A DNA stretch of 64,000 bases from Shouchella shacheensis (lineage in GTDB: Bacteria > Bacillota > Bacilli > Bacillales > Bacillaceae_D), in contig NZ_LLYY01000006.1 of assembly GCF_001484965.1 (NCBI RefSeq), positions 62,001 through 126,000 on the forward strand, in the 5' to 3' direction. Position numbers and translations under genes: made by a program. The notes beneath the pieces are model-generated. The model worked only from the letters and a program-made list of their open reading frames with translations. It was not told the DNA's origin and ran no database searches. Shown here piece after piece: positions 1-8,951 of the stretch (positions are counted from its first letter, which is position 1; every line of letters starts with the position of its first letter).

Positions 1-9
1 TTCCGCCAT
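1..9 (-). CDS. possible start of a divergent gene, cut by window edge
   Basis: Only three codons are visible. Read on the minus strand there is an ATG at 9-7 followed by GCG and GAA, preceded by a G-rich stretch (GGGGGGATTCT) that could serve as ribosome binding site. A gene divergent from the alpha-galactosidase, such as a regulator or transporter component, would fit the spacing. No product can be inferred from three codons. Confidence 0.25.
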
Positions 10-171
10 AGAATCCCCCCGCTTCTTCCTAAGCTTACTCTATCCGAGCAGGGTCATTCAATCATAAAAACACCGCAATATTTTCCTTAAATACAACAGC
101 AATTTTCTACTACTCCGTATGGAAAGCGATTTATACTAAGAACAACGAAACGACTGACTGGAGGGTAACCA

Positions 172-1473
172 TTGAAAAAACTGACCTTTATCGGCGCCGG
201 AAGCACCGTTTTTGCCAAAAATGTACTAGGGGACTGTATGCATGTACCCGCTCTAGCAGGATTTGAATTTGCACTCTACGATATTGATCCCGTTCGCTTA
301 CAAGAGTCCGCGCAGCTTCTCTCTCACTTAAAGGAAAACGTGAACGCTGAGATTACGATTAAGGCCTACGATGACCGTCGCGAAGCTCTCCAAGGCGCTC
401 GCTATGTAATCAACGCCATCCAAGTTGGCGGATACAAGCCAAGTACCATGATTGATTTTGAAATTCCGAAAAAATACGGGCTTAGGCAAACGATCGGCGA
501 CACCATTGGCATCGGTGGCCTTTTCCGTTCGCTCCGAACGATTCCCGTCATGCTTGATATCGCCAAAGACATCGAGGAAGTCGCACCGGACGCGTGGTTC
601 TTGAACTACACCAACCCCATGGTCACTCTAACCGGGGCGATGTCGCATCACACGAACGTCAACAATGTCGGACTTTGCCACAGCGTTCAAGTATGCACCA
701 AAGATTTATTTCAGCGACTCGATATGGATCCTACGGGAGTCAAAGAAAAAATTGCCGGCATCAACCATATGGCCTGGTTGCTTGAAGTGAAAAAAGACGG
801 CCAGGATCTTTATCCAGAAATTAAGCGCCGCGCGAAAGAAAAGAGCAAAGAAACACATGACGACATGGTCCGCTTTAAACTCATGCAGCGTTTCGGCTAC
901 TATGTGACCGAGTCATCGGAGCACAACGCCGAGTATCACCCGTATTTTATCAAGTCGCGTTACCCAGAGCTGATTGATGCATATAACATTCCGCTTGATG
1001 AGTACCCGCGCCGCTGTGTTGATCAAATTGAGAAGTGGGAAAGCATGAAGGAAGAGCTTGTGGAGAACCAAAACATTACTCATGAACGCTCCGTTGAGTA
1101 TGGGTCCCGCATTATCGAAGCGATGGAAACCGACGCGCCGTTTTTATTCGGCGGCAATGTCTTGAACACCGGAGGCTTGATTTCCAATTTACCGGAGAAA
1201 GCATGCGTAGAAGTGCCATGTGTGGCCAATCGTTCCGGGATTGCGCCTACGTATGTAGGCGAGCTGCCTGAACAACTCGCCGCCTTGAATCGCACCAACA
1301 TCAACACGCAGCTCCTCACCGTGGAAGCCGCTATGACGAAAAAACGAGAGCACATCTATCAAGCCGCGCTGCTTGATCCGCATACCGCTGCCGAGCTGTC
1401 GATTGATGATACCGTCAAGCTTTGCGATGAGTTAATTGAGGCGCATGGGGAGTATTTGCCGGCGTATTCCTAA
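172..1473 (+). CDS. melA: alpha-galactosidase, glycoside hydrolase family 4 (MelA type)
   Basis: Cytoplasmic NAD- and Mn-dependent hydrolase of alpha-galactosides such as melibiose. The 433 residues match the length of Bacillus MelA. The N-terminus has the GAGS dinucleotide-binding turn at residues 8-11, the metal-binding Cys169 in GLCHSVQ and His199 in the NHMAW segment, both hallmarks of GH4, which works by redox-assisted elimination rather than acid/base hydrolysis. The start is TTG at 172, chosen because GGAGGG lies about 6 bases upstream and the Rossmann fold begins at once. It is monocistronic, with a strong terminator after it. No transporter gene is visible nearby; one may lie left of the window. 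A GH4 alpha-glucosidase is the main alternative, but the CHS motif and overall sequence favour MelA. Confidence 0.9.
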   Translation: MKKLTFIGAGSTVFAKNVLGDCMHVPALAGFEFALYDIDPVRLQESAQLLSHLKENVNAEITIKAYDDRREALQGARYVINAIQVGGYKPSTMIDFEIPKKYGLRQTIGDTIGIGGLFRSLRTIPVMLDIAKDIEEVAPDAWFLNYTNPMVTLTGAMSHHTNVNNVGLCHSVQVCTKDLFQRLDMDPTGVKEKIAGINHMAWLLEVKKDGQDLYPEIKRRAKEKSKETHDDMVRFKLMQRFGYYVTESSEHNAEYHPYFIKSRYPELIDAYNIPLDEYPRRCVDQIEKWESMKEELVENQNITHERSVEYGSRIIEAMETDAPFLFGGNVLNTGGLISNLPEKACVEVPCVANRSGIAPTYVGELPEQLAALNRTNINTQLLTVEAAMTKKREHIYQAALLDPHTAAELSIDDTVKLCDELIEAHGEYLPAYS

Positions 1474-1481
1474 AATGGTTG

Positions 1482-1505
1482 AGTGGGGGAGACCCCACTT
1501 TTTTT
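1482..1505 (+). terminator. intrinsic terminator after melA
   Basis: AGTGGGG at 1482-1488 pairs with CCCCACT at 1493-1499 around a GAGA loop, followed by a run of seven T. Confidence 0.9.
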
Positions 1506-1581
1506 GTGTAAGCAAAGGAGGGTACATAGAACTACATCGCTGTCCCTACTTTTGTTTCCTTTTTTGTCAATGTCTTCTCGT

Positions 1582-2547
1582 TCACGCTATGGCCCGCGCC
1601 TCAGTTACGTAGCGATTGTGCTTTTGGAACATCCTTTCTAGAAAGTCTAATACTTTTTCTTCGTATCCTTCTTGAAAATGGTAATAGCTTCTCATATGCC
1701 CGCCCTTTTCTGAAAGCCACAGTTCACTACTCTTAGATTCATTGTGTATTTGCTTCGATTCTAAATAAGGAATGGCTCCGTCTTGTTTACTATGAATTAA
1801 AAACAACCCTTTGTCTTCAGGGTACGATTTTACCGTATAAATAGGGCGAACCTCACCTGTCTTAAATTCAGGGATCACCACCTCTGTGATTTTCGTCATC
1901 CCTGTCGCGAGGAATGGGGGGAGACCCGTCCAATAGTGAAAACTATCTTTCGCGTATTGATGTAGATCAGCAAAAGGACTATCGGCAATAACTGCCTTGA
2001 CTTCTTCCGCTTCAGCCCCTGCTAATATGGCAGAAACAGCGCCCATCGACCACCCCATTAATGCCATTTTCTTCACCTGCTTCTCTTCGCTTACGTAATG
2101 AACCGCACTGAGCAAATCCAGCTTTTCATGTCTGCCAATGGTCGTTGGCGCTTGATCCGATGACCCTGAATTACGAAAATCAAACATCAAGATGTGGTAT
2201 CCCTCCTCATGCATGCGCTTCGCTAACTGCAAACTGCTAAACGGCATATTCGCTCGATTATAGCCGTACCCGTGGGAAAAAATGACTGCTTTCTGCGTTT
2301 CGAATACGCTTAGATCGCTGGTAGGAATCCACCAACCGCTTAACATGAGATGATCGATTTCATTATAAAAGCGTACATCTTCAAATGCCAACCCATAGTC
2401 TGCTGGACTCCTTCCTAATTGGTCCGTTTGAGGGTTCGTTACTTTGTACCCAATCAAGATGGAGAGTGAAGCGAACAAAAATAAAAACGTAAGTAAAGAG
2501 ACAACCGTGACAGTAAACAGCCTTTTGAAACCTTTATTTCTTCGCAT
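1582..2547 (-). CDS. membrane-anchored alpha/beta hydrolase (YqkD-like)
   Basis: A 321-residue serine hydrolase with one N-terminal membrane segment (about residues 8-32), so the catalytic domain is probably outside the membrane. The triad is visible: nucleophile Ser167 in GWSMG, acid Asp256 in HSKQD, and His284 in GGHMRSY; SHGYGYNR near residue 91 is the oxyanion-hole loop. Family members are esterases or peptidases of unknown substrate. The ATG at 2547 is preceded by GGAGGGCGAG. A second hydrolase of the same family lies at 4621-5562, with a wall hydrolase between them, so a role in envelope upkeep is possible but is inference only. Confidence 0.8.
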   Translation of the reverse strand: MRRNKGFKRLFTVTVVSLLTFLFLFASLSILIGYKVTNPQTDQLGRSPADYGLAFEDVRFYNEIDHLMLSGWWIPTSDLSVFETQKAVIFSHGYGYNRANMPFSSLQLAKRMHEEGYHILMFDFRNSGSSDQAPTTIGRHEKLDLLSAVHYVSEEKQVKKMALMGWSMGAVSAILAGAEAEEVKAVIADSPFADLHQYAKDSFHYWTGLPPFLATGMTKITEVVIPEFKTGEVRPIYTVKSYPEDKGLFLIHSKQDGAIPYLESKQIHNESKSSELWLSEKGGHMRSYYHFQEGYEEKVLDFLERMFQKHNRYVTEARAIA

Positions 2548-2956
2548 AAAGCTCGCCCTCCTTCGCTATTTTTGGGCAATCTCGTTCAGAAAGCCAAAAA
2601 AAGGATAAAAAATCCCACTATTCAATAAATAGGACGCTTAGAAGTACTTAGGAAGAAAATAAAGAACGGTATTTTTCCCGCTGTCATCGCGACGAGCAGG
2701 GGGAATTCTTCTACTGATCGACCTGTTGCCAGAACAGGCGATTGAAGCAAAAGTTGATAGAACGCTCCCTACTATATGTATACGAATGAAAGGGGCATTT
2801 GGTTACGACTCGAGGGATGAACAAAAAGTCCAAATAAAAACAGCATGATCAGGAACTCGAGTTTTAGGGAAATGGTGGCCACAGGGTTCACCGCCTTTGT
2901 TACCAGTACACCAAACAAAAATTCGTGGAAACATCACTCATCATTATTTATTTAGG
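2548..2956. other. gene-free stretch with no recognised feature
   Basis: About 400 bases between the hydrolase start and the terminator of the wall hydrolase. Short open frames exist on both strands but none has a ribosome binding site plus a recognisable protein. It must contain the promoter of the hydrolase gene; no convincing -35/-10 pair was found. Confidence 0.4.
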
Positions 2957-2998
2957 AGCAACGAAAGCCCCCACCTGAAGGAAGGGGCTTTCGTTGCT
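2957..2998 (-). terminator. terminator of the NlpC/P60 gene
   Basis: A 15-bp perfect stem (AGCAACGAAAGCCCC at 2957-2971 with GGGGCTTTCGTTGCT at 2984-2998). On the minus strand it is followed by an A/T-rich but not pure T tail. The strength of the stem and its position 33 bases after the stop support termination. Confidence 0.75.
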
Positions 2999-3031
2999 CT
3001 TTATTCTGTAATTACCCTTGGAGGCGGACGA

Positions 3032-4321
3032 TTAATGCACCCGCTTAGCACCAAGGTATCTTGGTGCCCAGTAGCTGTTGTTCATGTCCTGAACGACGAT
3101 GCCATTGGATGAACCGGCATGAATAAATTTGTTGTTTCCAAGGTAAATCCCATTATGCGACGGTCCTGGTTTGTACGTTTCGAAAAAGACAATATCGCCA
3201 ACTTGAGGGGAAGAAACACTCGTTCCTGCACTCCATTGGGCAGCCGCCGTACGTGGAACCGACACCCCGTTTTGACTCATCACGTATTGAATGAAGCCAC
3301 TGCAATCAAAGCCAGATGGCGATGTCCCGCCCCATGCATACGGTGTACCCACATGTTTCTGCGCTTCGGCGACAATGCCACTGACAGAACCGCCGGGGGT
3401 TGCCGTGCTTGTGTTCTGCGTTGAATGGCCATTGTTGGTTGTCGTTTCATTCTTATTCACAGCTGCAGGATTGTCGTTTAACTTCGCTTGTGTAGCAGGG
3501 CCCGCAACTCCGTCTACTGCCAAACCATTGGCTCGTTGAAAAGCACGAACAGACTCTTGCGTCACTGTCCCAAAGTAGCCTGTTGGGCTTTGGTTAAAAT
3601 AGCCCAGTGAGCGTAGCTCTGTTTGAAGATTCGTCACGTTATTTCCGCGACTGCCCACACGCATCACAGCCGAAGCGCTGCTTGAATGGCTGGCACTTGC
3701 TTGGGAATTGGACGTGGAAGAGGATGAATTAGAACCAGAGCTTGCAGCACTTCCACCACTGTTAAGAGAGCCTTGTGTAGCTGGACCTGCGATTCCGTCG
3801 ACAGCTAGATTGTTGGCGCGCTGATACTCCCGAACCGCATCACGTGTCACCGTTCCGTAGTAGCCGGTTGGACTTTGGTTAAAATAGCCCAGCGAACGTA
3901 GCTCTGACTGAAGGTTGGTGACGTTATTGCCACGGCTGCCAATACGCATGACGCTAGATGTCGAACCTGCCGAAGCGTTCGATCCACTCGCTTGATTGGT
4001 AGAACTGCTAGCGCTTTTTCCTACTAGAGATCCTAGCGTCTGTGGGCCAGCAATGCCATCTACTTGTAGATTATTGGCTCGCTGATAGGAACGAACCGCG
4101 TCACGCGTGATATGTCCGAAATAGCCGGTTGCTTCGCTGTATGTAAAATGGCCTTTTTCTTTAAGCTGCTTTTGTAGCTCGGTCACATCAGAGTGAGACA
4201 TCCCTTGACGGAGGGTTTGATCTCCAAGTGCAGCATCCGCGTCTTGTGGGGCAACAACAGCAATCCCAGCAGCAATAGTGGACGAGAAAAGAACTTTTTG
4301 TAAGGTCGTTGAGCGTGTCAA
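3032..4321 (-). CDS. secreted NlpC/P60 cell-wall endopeptidase with three peptidoglycan-binding domains
   Basis: A 429-residue exported D,L-endopeptidase expected to cut peptidoglycan stem peptides. A signal peptide covers residues 1-31 (cleavage near ADA-A). Three PG_binding_1 domains follow, at about 36-98, 124-186 and 217-281, each with a YFGxxT..AVRxYQRAN..VDGIAGP core; Ser/Asn/Gly-rich linkers separate them. The C-terminal NlpC/P60 domain (about 313-429) has Cys340 in GFDCSGF, His389 in PSHNG and His401 as catalytic triad candidates. The start is TTG at 4321, with GGAGGC 7 bases upstream. Domains 2 and 3 are very similar at DNA level, implying recent internal duplication. LytE/LytF use LysM instead of this binding domain, so no exact symbol is given. 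Confidence 0.9.
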   Translation of the reverse strand: MTRSTTLQKVLFSSTIAAGIAVVAPQDADAALGDQTLRQGMSHSDVTELQKQLKEKGHFTYSEATGYFGHITRDAVRSYQRANNLQVDGIAGPQTLGSLVGKSASSSTNQASGSNASAGSTSSVMRIGSRGNNVTNLQSELRSLGYFNQSPTGYYGTVTRDAVREYQRANNLAVDGIAGPATQGSLNSGGSAASSGSNSSSSTSNSQASASHSSSASAVMRVGSRGNNVTNLQTELRSLGYFNQSPTGYFGTVTQESVRAFQRANGLAVDGVAGPATQAKLNDNPAAVNKNETTTNNGHSTQNTSTATPGGSVSGIVAEAQKHVGTPYAWGGTSPSGFDCSGFIQYVMSQNGVSVPRTAAAQWSAGTSVSSPQVGDIVFFETYKPGPSHNGIYLGNNKFIHAGSSNGIVVQDMNNSYWAPRYLGAKRVH

Positions 4322-4620
4322 AAAAATGCCTCCTTCTCTTTCTTTGTCTAAGAAATTCGTATGTACGGTCTTCCGTTTTCATAGAGTGAATATGACTAGA
4401 TTTTACACGAAAACGATGTCTGATTCTATCGATGTAATCAAAATGTAATAAACTATTTTGTTGGGAAACAACGGATGAAGACGATCAGTGTCAATTTTTC
4501 CAATCTAGAAAGCACTGTTGAGACTCTTTACTATCTTTCATAGATAATAGAGAACGTTTGTATTTCAAAGACTCCTTCTATTAAACTAAACATAACTACA
4601 TCATGAAAGCAGGGATATCA
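4322..4620. other. divergent intergenic region
   Basis: About 300 bases between the divergent wall hydrolase and the plus-strand alpha/beta hydrolase. It must hold both promoters. It is A/T-rich; no operator or RNA motif was recognised. Confidence 0.4.
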
Positions 4621-5562
4621 ATGAAGCGGCGTTATTCACTCGGGATACTCTCGGCCACTCTTGCGGCTACCACTCTCGCTGTTGGGACGGGCCTGATCTA
4701 CCACAAAGCGATGGTTCGAAAAGACGAATCCAGCGAAAGCGAAACGCGCAGACGCAATGAGCTAGCCCACCGGTTTCCAAGCAGTGCCACCGACTGGTTC
4801 GCAAAACACACGAAAATGTCATGGCATGTCCGCTCCAAGGACGGCCTCCCTCTCCACGCAACGTTCCTTTACAACGAAGCTTCACGAACGGGCAAAACCG
4901 CGATGCTTTGTCATGATCACGCAGGCATCGGACCGCACCTCTTTACGTTTGCACGTCTTTTCTATGATCTCGGTTATCATGTCCTGCTCCCGGATGCTCG
5001 CGGGTATGGAAAAAGCGGAGGGGACTACAGTGGCTTCGGTTGGCCGGATCGATTGGATGTGCTTTCCTGGTTGGATGAAATCAAAGCAAGGGTGGATGAT
5101 CAAAGCGAAGTGGTCCTTTTTGGAATTTCCATGGGGGCTGCGGCAGTGATGAGTGCCGCTGGCGAAAAAGCCTTGCCACAAAACGTGAAAGCAATTATCG
5201 AAGACTGTGGGTTTACGAGTCTTCATGAGCTGTTTACAAACTTGCTGCCGACAAGTTACAACGTGCCAGCGTTTCCTTTTGTTTCTTTAACAAGCACCGT
5301 CGTTAAGACGAAACATGGCTATTCCTTTAAACAAGCCAGCCCCCTCAACCAGCTGGCCAACAACACGATACCGGTCTTATTTATTCACGGGAAAAAAGAT
5401 CCGATTGTTCCTTATACGATGGTCGAATCGCTTAAGGCCGCCACCAAAGGGCCTCAGGAAGAATTCGCTGTCGCCACTGCCACTCACCGTATGAGCTATG
5501 CCAAAGACCCGGATGGCTACGAGCGAGCCGTTCGCCTCTTTCTCGAAAAATATGTCGGGTGA
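4621..5562 (+). CDS. membrane-anchored alpha/beta hydrolase
   Basis: A 313-residue serine hydrolase starting with a positively charged N-terminus and one hydrophobic segment (about residues 5-26), so likely exported but membrane-anchored. The nucleophile Ser is in GISMG, the acid Asp in HGKKDPIVP, and the His in ATHRMSY. DARGYGKSGG precedes the nucleophile as usual for this family. An in-frame ATG at 4603 exists, but AGCAGGGATATCA directly precedes the ATG at 4621, so the later start is preferred. It is a paralogue of the enzyme at 1582-2547 in family and topology. The substrate is unknown. Confidence 0.8.
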   Translation: MKRRYSLGILSATLAATTLAVGTGLIYHKAMVRKDESSESETRRRNELAHRFPSSATDWFAKHTKMSWHVRSKDGLPLHATFLYNEASRTGKTAMLCHDHAGIGPHLFTFARLFYDLGYHVLLPDARGYGKSGGDYSGFGWPDRLDVLSWLDEIKARVDDQSEVVLFGISMGAAAVMSAAGEKALPQNVKAIIEDCGFTSLHELFTNLLPTSYNVPAFPFVSLTSTVVKTKHGYSFKQASPLNQLANNTIPVLFIHGKKDPIVPYTMVESLKAATKGPQEEFAVATATHRMSYAKDPDGYERAVRLFLEKYVG

Positions 5563-5589
5563 TTTGCAAGGCGGAGGAGGCCTTGCGGC

Positions 5590-5700
5590 TGGAGCACGAG
5601 AAGCGCAGGCGGGTTGGTACGGAGCGAGAATTTAGGCCCTGCACAAGATAATCCCGAACTTGGACAACGCTTGTTAGGGCGAAACAGCTCGAGCTAAAAA
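5590..5700 (+). repeat. degenerate unit A of the modular intergenic repeat
   Basis: It contains AAGCGCAGGCGGGTTGG, then GGAGCGAGAATTT, and ends GAGCTAAAAAGAG. The central hairpin arms have decayed. The 3' end lies against the A-run that forms the minus-strand T-tract of the next terminator, as in the better preserved copies. Confidence 0.7.
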
Positions 5701-5732
5701 GAGCCTCCGAAACCGCTGGAGGCCTTCTTTTT
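5696..5732. terminator. bidirectional terminator between convergent genes
   Basis: GCCTCC at 5703-5708 pairs with GGAGGC at 5718-5723; T-rich on the plus side (CTTCTTTTT) and A-run AAAAAG on the other, so it can serve both the hydrolase and the arginase-family gene. Confidence 0.8.
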
Positions 5733-6673
5733 CATGCACGATGCTTGGCGAGACCCGCCAGTGCATAAAGAACAAGCGTCGAGGCAAAGTGGGAGGAAAC
5801 ATCGCTCGGATCTTGCTGCGGATAGACTTCCACAAAATCCATGCCCACTACGCCTCGGGACGTACATTCATGGACCATTGTCAACAGTTCATACGGCGTG
5901 AGGCCATTTGTATCTACGGGGCCTCCCGGGTTAAAGGCGACATCCAGCACGTCGCTGCAGATGGACAAGTAGAGAACATCGACATGCTTGCTCGCTTCTT
6001 CGTGAAGGCTGGCAGCAAGCTTGCGAATATCTCCTGCTTCACGGATGTCGGTGATCGTTATCGTTTCGGCTCCGGCCTCTTGTGCATAGCGTCCCGTTTC
6101 AGGTTTGTTGCGTGGCCCGTGAATGCCTATATGATACAAACTCTGATTTTCAACAGCATCAAGCTCGTAAAGACGTGCGAATGGCGTAGAACGCGCATAC
6201 TTTTGCCCCTCATGATGCGGCATGTTGTCATAATGCGCATCAAAGTGGAGGATGCCAATTTTCTTTTCTGGATGCTGCTTGGCAAGGCCCGCGATAATCG
6301 GATAAGTAATCCCATGATCCCCACCCAAGGCAATCGGAAATTTTTCTTTCGACCAGACCTGTTGAGAGAACTGCTGAATTCGGTTCATGGTTTCACCAAC
6401 ATCCGCTGGCACAACATCAACATCGCCTAGGTCGGCAAGCTGAAAATGTTCAAATACGTCGATGTGCTCGAGTTCCGGCAAATACCCGGAGTAACGAGCA
6501 GAAGACAGACGCATCACCTTTGGTCCTAGCTCACAGCCCGTGTAATCGCCCCATGTCACCGCCCCTTCCCATGGCACTCCGTAAATGAGAACATCTGCAT
6601 GATCGAAATCGTTTCTCACTCCATTTATTGCCCCTAAGAACGGCGGCGTATTCCCATAAATCGCTTCACTCAT
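5732..6673 (-). CDS. arginase/agmatinase/formimidoylglutamase family enzyme with altered metal motif
   Basis: A 313-residue ureohydrolase-fold protein, expected to hydrolyse a guanidino or formimino compound. Metal ligands seen: His120 in GGDHG, and Asp145, His147 and Asp149 in HFDAHYD. The second conserved motif, normally SxDxDxxD, reads SICSDVLD, so the first Asp of the DxD pair is Cys239 while Asp241 and Asp244 remain. This Asp bridges both Mn ions in arginases. The start is taken at the ATG at 6673, which has AAAGGGGATG upstream; an earlier in-frame codon at 6832 adds 53 residues unlike the family. No histidine or polyamine genes adjoin it, so the substrate is undecided. Confidence 0.8.
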   Translation of the reverse strand: MSEAIYGNTPPFLGAINGVRNDFDHADVLIYGVPWEGAVTWGDYTGCELGPKVMRLSSARYSGYLPELEHIDVFEHFQLADLGDVDVVPADVGETMNRIQQFSQQVWSKEKFPIALGGDHGITYPIIAGLAKQHPEKKIGILHFDAHYDNMPHHEGQKYARSTPFARLYELDAVENQSLYHIGIHGPRNKPETGRYAQEAGAETITITDIREAGDIRKLAASLHEEASKHVDVLYLSICSDVLDVAFNPGGPVDTNGLTPYELLTMVHECTSRGVVGMDFVEVYPQQDPSDVSSHFASTLVLYALAGLAKHRA

Positions 6674-6803
6674 CTTCTCATCCCCTTTTATTCCTTCTTC
6701 TTTAGTCTTTCCTCTTTTAGCGTAAAATAAAACGCTGAACGTATGAAAGCGTTGGAAAATCATTGAGCCTTTTTCCCTGAATGAATTTGTATATTCGTGT
6801 CGA

Positions 6804-6832
6804 TTGACAAACATTCCTAGCCTATTTAACAA
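6804..6832 (+). promoter_or_regulatory. candidate sigma-A promoter for the lipoprotein gene
   Basis: A perfect TTGACA at 6804-6809 is followed after 17 bases by TAACAA at 6827-6832, a poor -10. The distance to the ATG at 6868 is reasonable. Confidence 0.35.
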
Positions 6833-6867
6833 TGAACATAACCGTATGTTTCAATGGGAGGATATGT

Positions 6868-7506
6868 ATGAAAAGATTTCTACGTTTTACAGGCTTCATA
6901 ACTGCCATACTCGCGCTTGTCGGGTGCAGCAGCCCCACGGAAGACGCGTCCAAGGCTGTAGAAGCGATCGATTCGCAAAAAGAGACCATTGTCTCCGCTC
7001 TCAATGAGGTGGTGGCGCTTGAATCGAACGTGCAGGAAGACATGGAAAGCGATTTGGCCGAGGATAGCGGCGAAGCTTTGTCCTCTGGGGAAGCGAACAT
7101 CTTTACCAATGTCGCCGAACGAGGCGAAAAGATTGAGGAATTGGCTAAGGCCAACGAAGCGATGCAAGAGGGAAACGACCAACTTGCCTCGGCTACTAGC
7201 AGTGAGGAAACGGAGGGCCTGCCCATGACTGAATTGGAGCATCTGCAGGAGCAAGTAGAATCTCTACAAACGCATGTTGAATCGTATGTCGACCAGTACC
7301 AGGGAGAACTGGAGGCAGAGGAACGTTTCTTTACAGAGCTTGGAGGGGAAAATGCGGATTTTGAATTCCTTGCGAATGGAATCGAATCGATTAATGAGTC
7401 CCACCAGGAAACCACGAAAGCCATGCAAGACATTCATGCGGACCTTGAAGCTTCTATAGCCACTTTAACAGAAGTTAAATCGAGTTTACCTACTGATGCA
7501 GAATAG
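6868..7506 (+). CDS. coiled-coil lipoprotein (YkyA-like)
   Basis: A 212-residue lipoprotein. The N-terminal 19 residues form a signal peptide ending in the lipobox LVGC, after which the protein is almost wholly acidic, helical and rich in Glu/Ala/Gln, typical of a coiled coil outside the membrane. It resembles the YkyA family of putative wall-binding lipoproteins, though this rests on composition and layout rather than a firm motif. ATG 6868 is preferred over 6832 because GGGAGGAT precedes it and the signal peptide starts there. The next gene starts 10 bases after the stop, so the two probably form an operon. Confidence 0.75.
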   Translation: MKRFLRFTGFITAILALVGCSSPTEDASKAVEAIDSQKETIVSALNEVVALESNVQEDMESDLAEDSGEALSSGEANIFTNVAERGEKIEELAKANEAMQEGNDQLASATSSEETEGLPMTELEHLQEQVESLQTHVESYVDQYQGELEAEERFFTELGGENADFEFLANGIESINESHQETTKAMQDIHADLEASIATLTEVKSSLPTDAE

Positions 7507-7515
7507 GAGGAGAAC

Positions 7516-8778
7516 ATGAAATTCAAAACCAGCTTTGCGACACTTGCCTGTTTTTTTGTATGCACAAGCGGCCTAAACGTACAAGCCGAAACGGATGACA
7601 ACGATGCGGAACAAGCCACCGAAGAAGAGACATATTTTCCAATGAGCGACGAGCCGCTGCTCACCGTTCCACGTCTTATGCCGGACCGGTTTACGTACGA
7701 TAGCGGCGTTGACATTGAGTACCCAGAAGACGGTGTGAAAGGAATCTATGCGACGGCTTATTCTGCCGGTGGAGACCAGTTCGGTTCTCTTGTTGATTTT
7801 GTGAATGACTCCAGCCTAAACAGTATGGTCGTCGACGTGAAAGACGATCACGGCTACATCACCTTTGAGACAGAATCCGAGGACGAGCTTGTTCAGGCCA
7901 ATACCAAAGATTTTATTTCCGATCCGGAAGGAATGATGGATACGTTTGAGGAGTCTCAAATGTACCCAATTGCTCGTATTGTTGTGTTTAAAGATACGGT
8001 GTTGGCAGAAGAACGACCCGATCTATCCTTCCAGGAGGATGGGGAGGTCTGGGCCAATGGGAGTGACGAATCGTTTGTAAACCCATTTTCTAAGGAAGTG
8101 TGGGACTACAACATTGAAGTCGCGAAGGAAGCGGCAAAGGCTGGCTTTAAAGAAATTCAATTTGACTATATCCGCTTTGCCGAAGGGTTTGAAACAAGGG
8201 AAGATACACTTGAATACACCGAAGGAGACTATGCAGACCTCGACCTCGAGTCCACACAGAAACGTGTCGAAGCGGTCACAGACTTTGTCGAGTACGCGCG
8301 CGAAGAACTCAGGCCTTACGGTGTGAAAGTCTCCGCCGATATTTTCGGCTATGCCGCGACCATCCCGGAAACACCTGGCATTGGGCAAAACTTCAGCAAG
8401 ATCTCCGAGAACGTAGACATCATTTCGTCGATGATTTACCCAAGCCATTGGGGCCCTTATTTCGGGATCGATAAGCCTGACTTAGAACCCTACAAGCTTG
8501 TGGATGAATACTCTAAGGTGGAAAATGAGCTTCTCGCCGGCCTAGAGGAACCACCGGTTTCCAGACCTTGGCTCCAGGACTTCACCGCCTCTTATTTACC
8601 GGACGGAGACTTTCAGGAGTATGGCGCAGAGGAAGTAGAAGCGCAAATTCAAGCCCTCTATGATAATGGGATTCACGAGTTTCTACTGTGGGACGCGGCT
8701 AATGACTATACAGAAGGTGTGGACTACGAGCTTGATGCCGAGCAAGATATTGTCGAGGCTGAGCAAGAACAAGATTGA
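7516..8778 (+). CDS. exported putative glycoside hydrolase, DUF4015
   Basis: A 420-residue protein with a signal peptide (about residues 1-24), an acidic linker, and a TIM-barrel-type DUF4015 domain from about residue 75. The domain starts GIYATAYSAGG and includes VVDVKDDHGYITF, EIQFDYIRF and KVSADIFGY, which are the recognisable core motifs; acidic residues in these strands are the likely catalytic groups. The family is predicted to act on polysaccharides but no substrate is established. AGGAGG precedes the ATG. The C-terminus is Glu/Gln/Asp rich. The stop codon lies within a GATTGA tandem repeat, giving four in-frame TGA codons. Confidence 0.8.
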   Translation: MKFKTSFATLACFFVCTSGLNVQAETDDNDAEQATEEETYFPMSDEPLLTVPRLMPDRFTYDSGVDIEYPEDGVKGIYATAYSAGGDQFGSLVDFVNDSSLNSMVVDVKDDHGYITFETESEDELVQANTKDFISDPEGMMDTFEESQMYPIARIVVFKDTVLAEERPDLSFQEDGEVWANGSDESFVNPFSKEVWDYNIEVAKEAAKAGFKEIQFDYIRFAEGFETREDTLEYTEGDYADLDLESTQKRVEAVTDFVEYAREELRPYGVKVSADIFGYAATIPETPGIGQNFSKISENVDIISSMIYPSHWGPYFGIDKPDLEPYKLVDEYSKVENELLAGLEEPPVSRPWLQDFTASYLPDGDFQEYGAEEVEAQIQALYDNGIHEFLLWDAANDYTEGVDYELDAEQDIVEAEQEQD

Positions 8779-8797
8779 GATTGAGATTGAGATTGAG
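8773..8797 (+). repeat. GATTGA hexamer tandem repeat over a stop codon
   Basis: Four perfect copies of GATTGA begin in the last sense codon of the DUF4015 gene; each copy supplies an in-frame TGA stop. Confidence 0.9.
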
Positions 8798-8799
8798 CA

Positions 8800-8830
8800 C
8801 CAGCCACCTTTGAGGGGTGGCTGGTTTTTT
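8800..8830 (+). terminator. intrinsic terminator after the DUF4015 gene
   Basis: CCAGCCACC at 8800-8808 pairs perfectly with GGTGGCTGG at 8816-8824, followed by six T. Confidence 0.95.
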
Positions 8831-8951
8831 ATGTGGGTTGAGAGGGTTTTGGTCGCAAGTGTGGAAATTATATATAGCGGAAATGGGGAGGCATGCGAGA
8901 GCGAGGCCCACTTCAATTCCGTGAATACCCTTAATCAAGGAGGAGCTCACT

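Noticed and set aside
2548-2956. Transposase remnant
   Set aside because: Short frames gave no recognisable DDE or IS motif, and no terminal inverted repeats or target duplication were seen.
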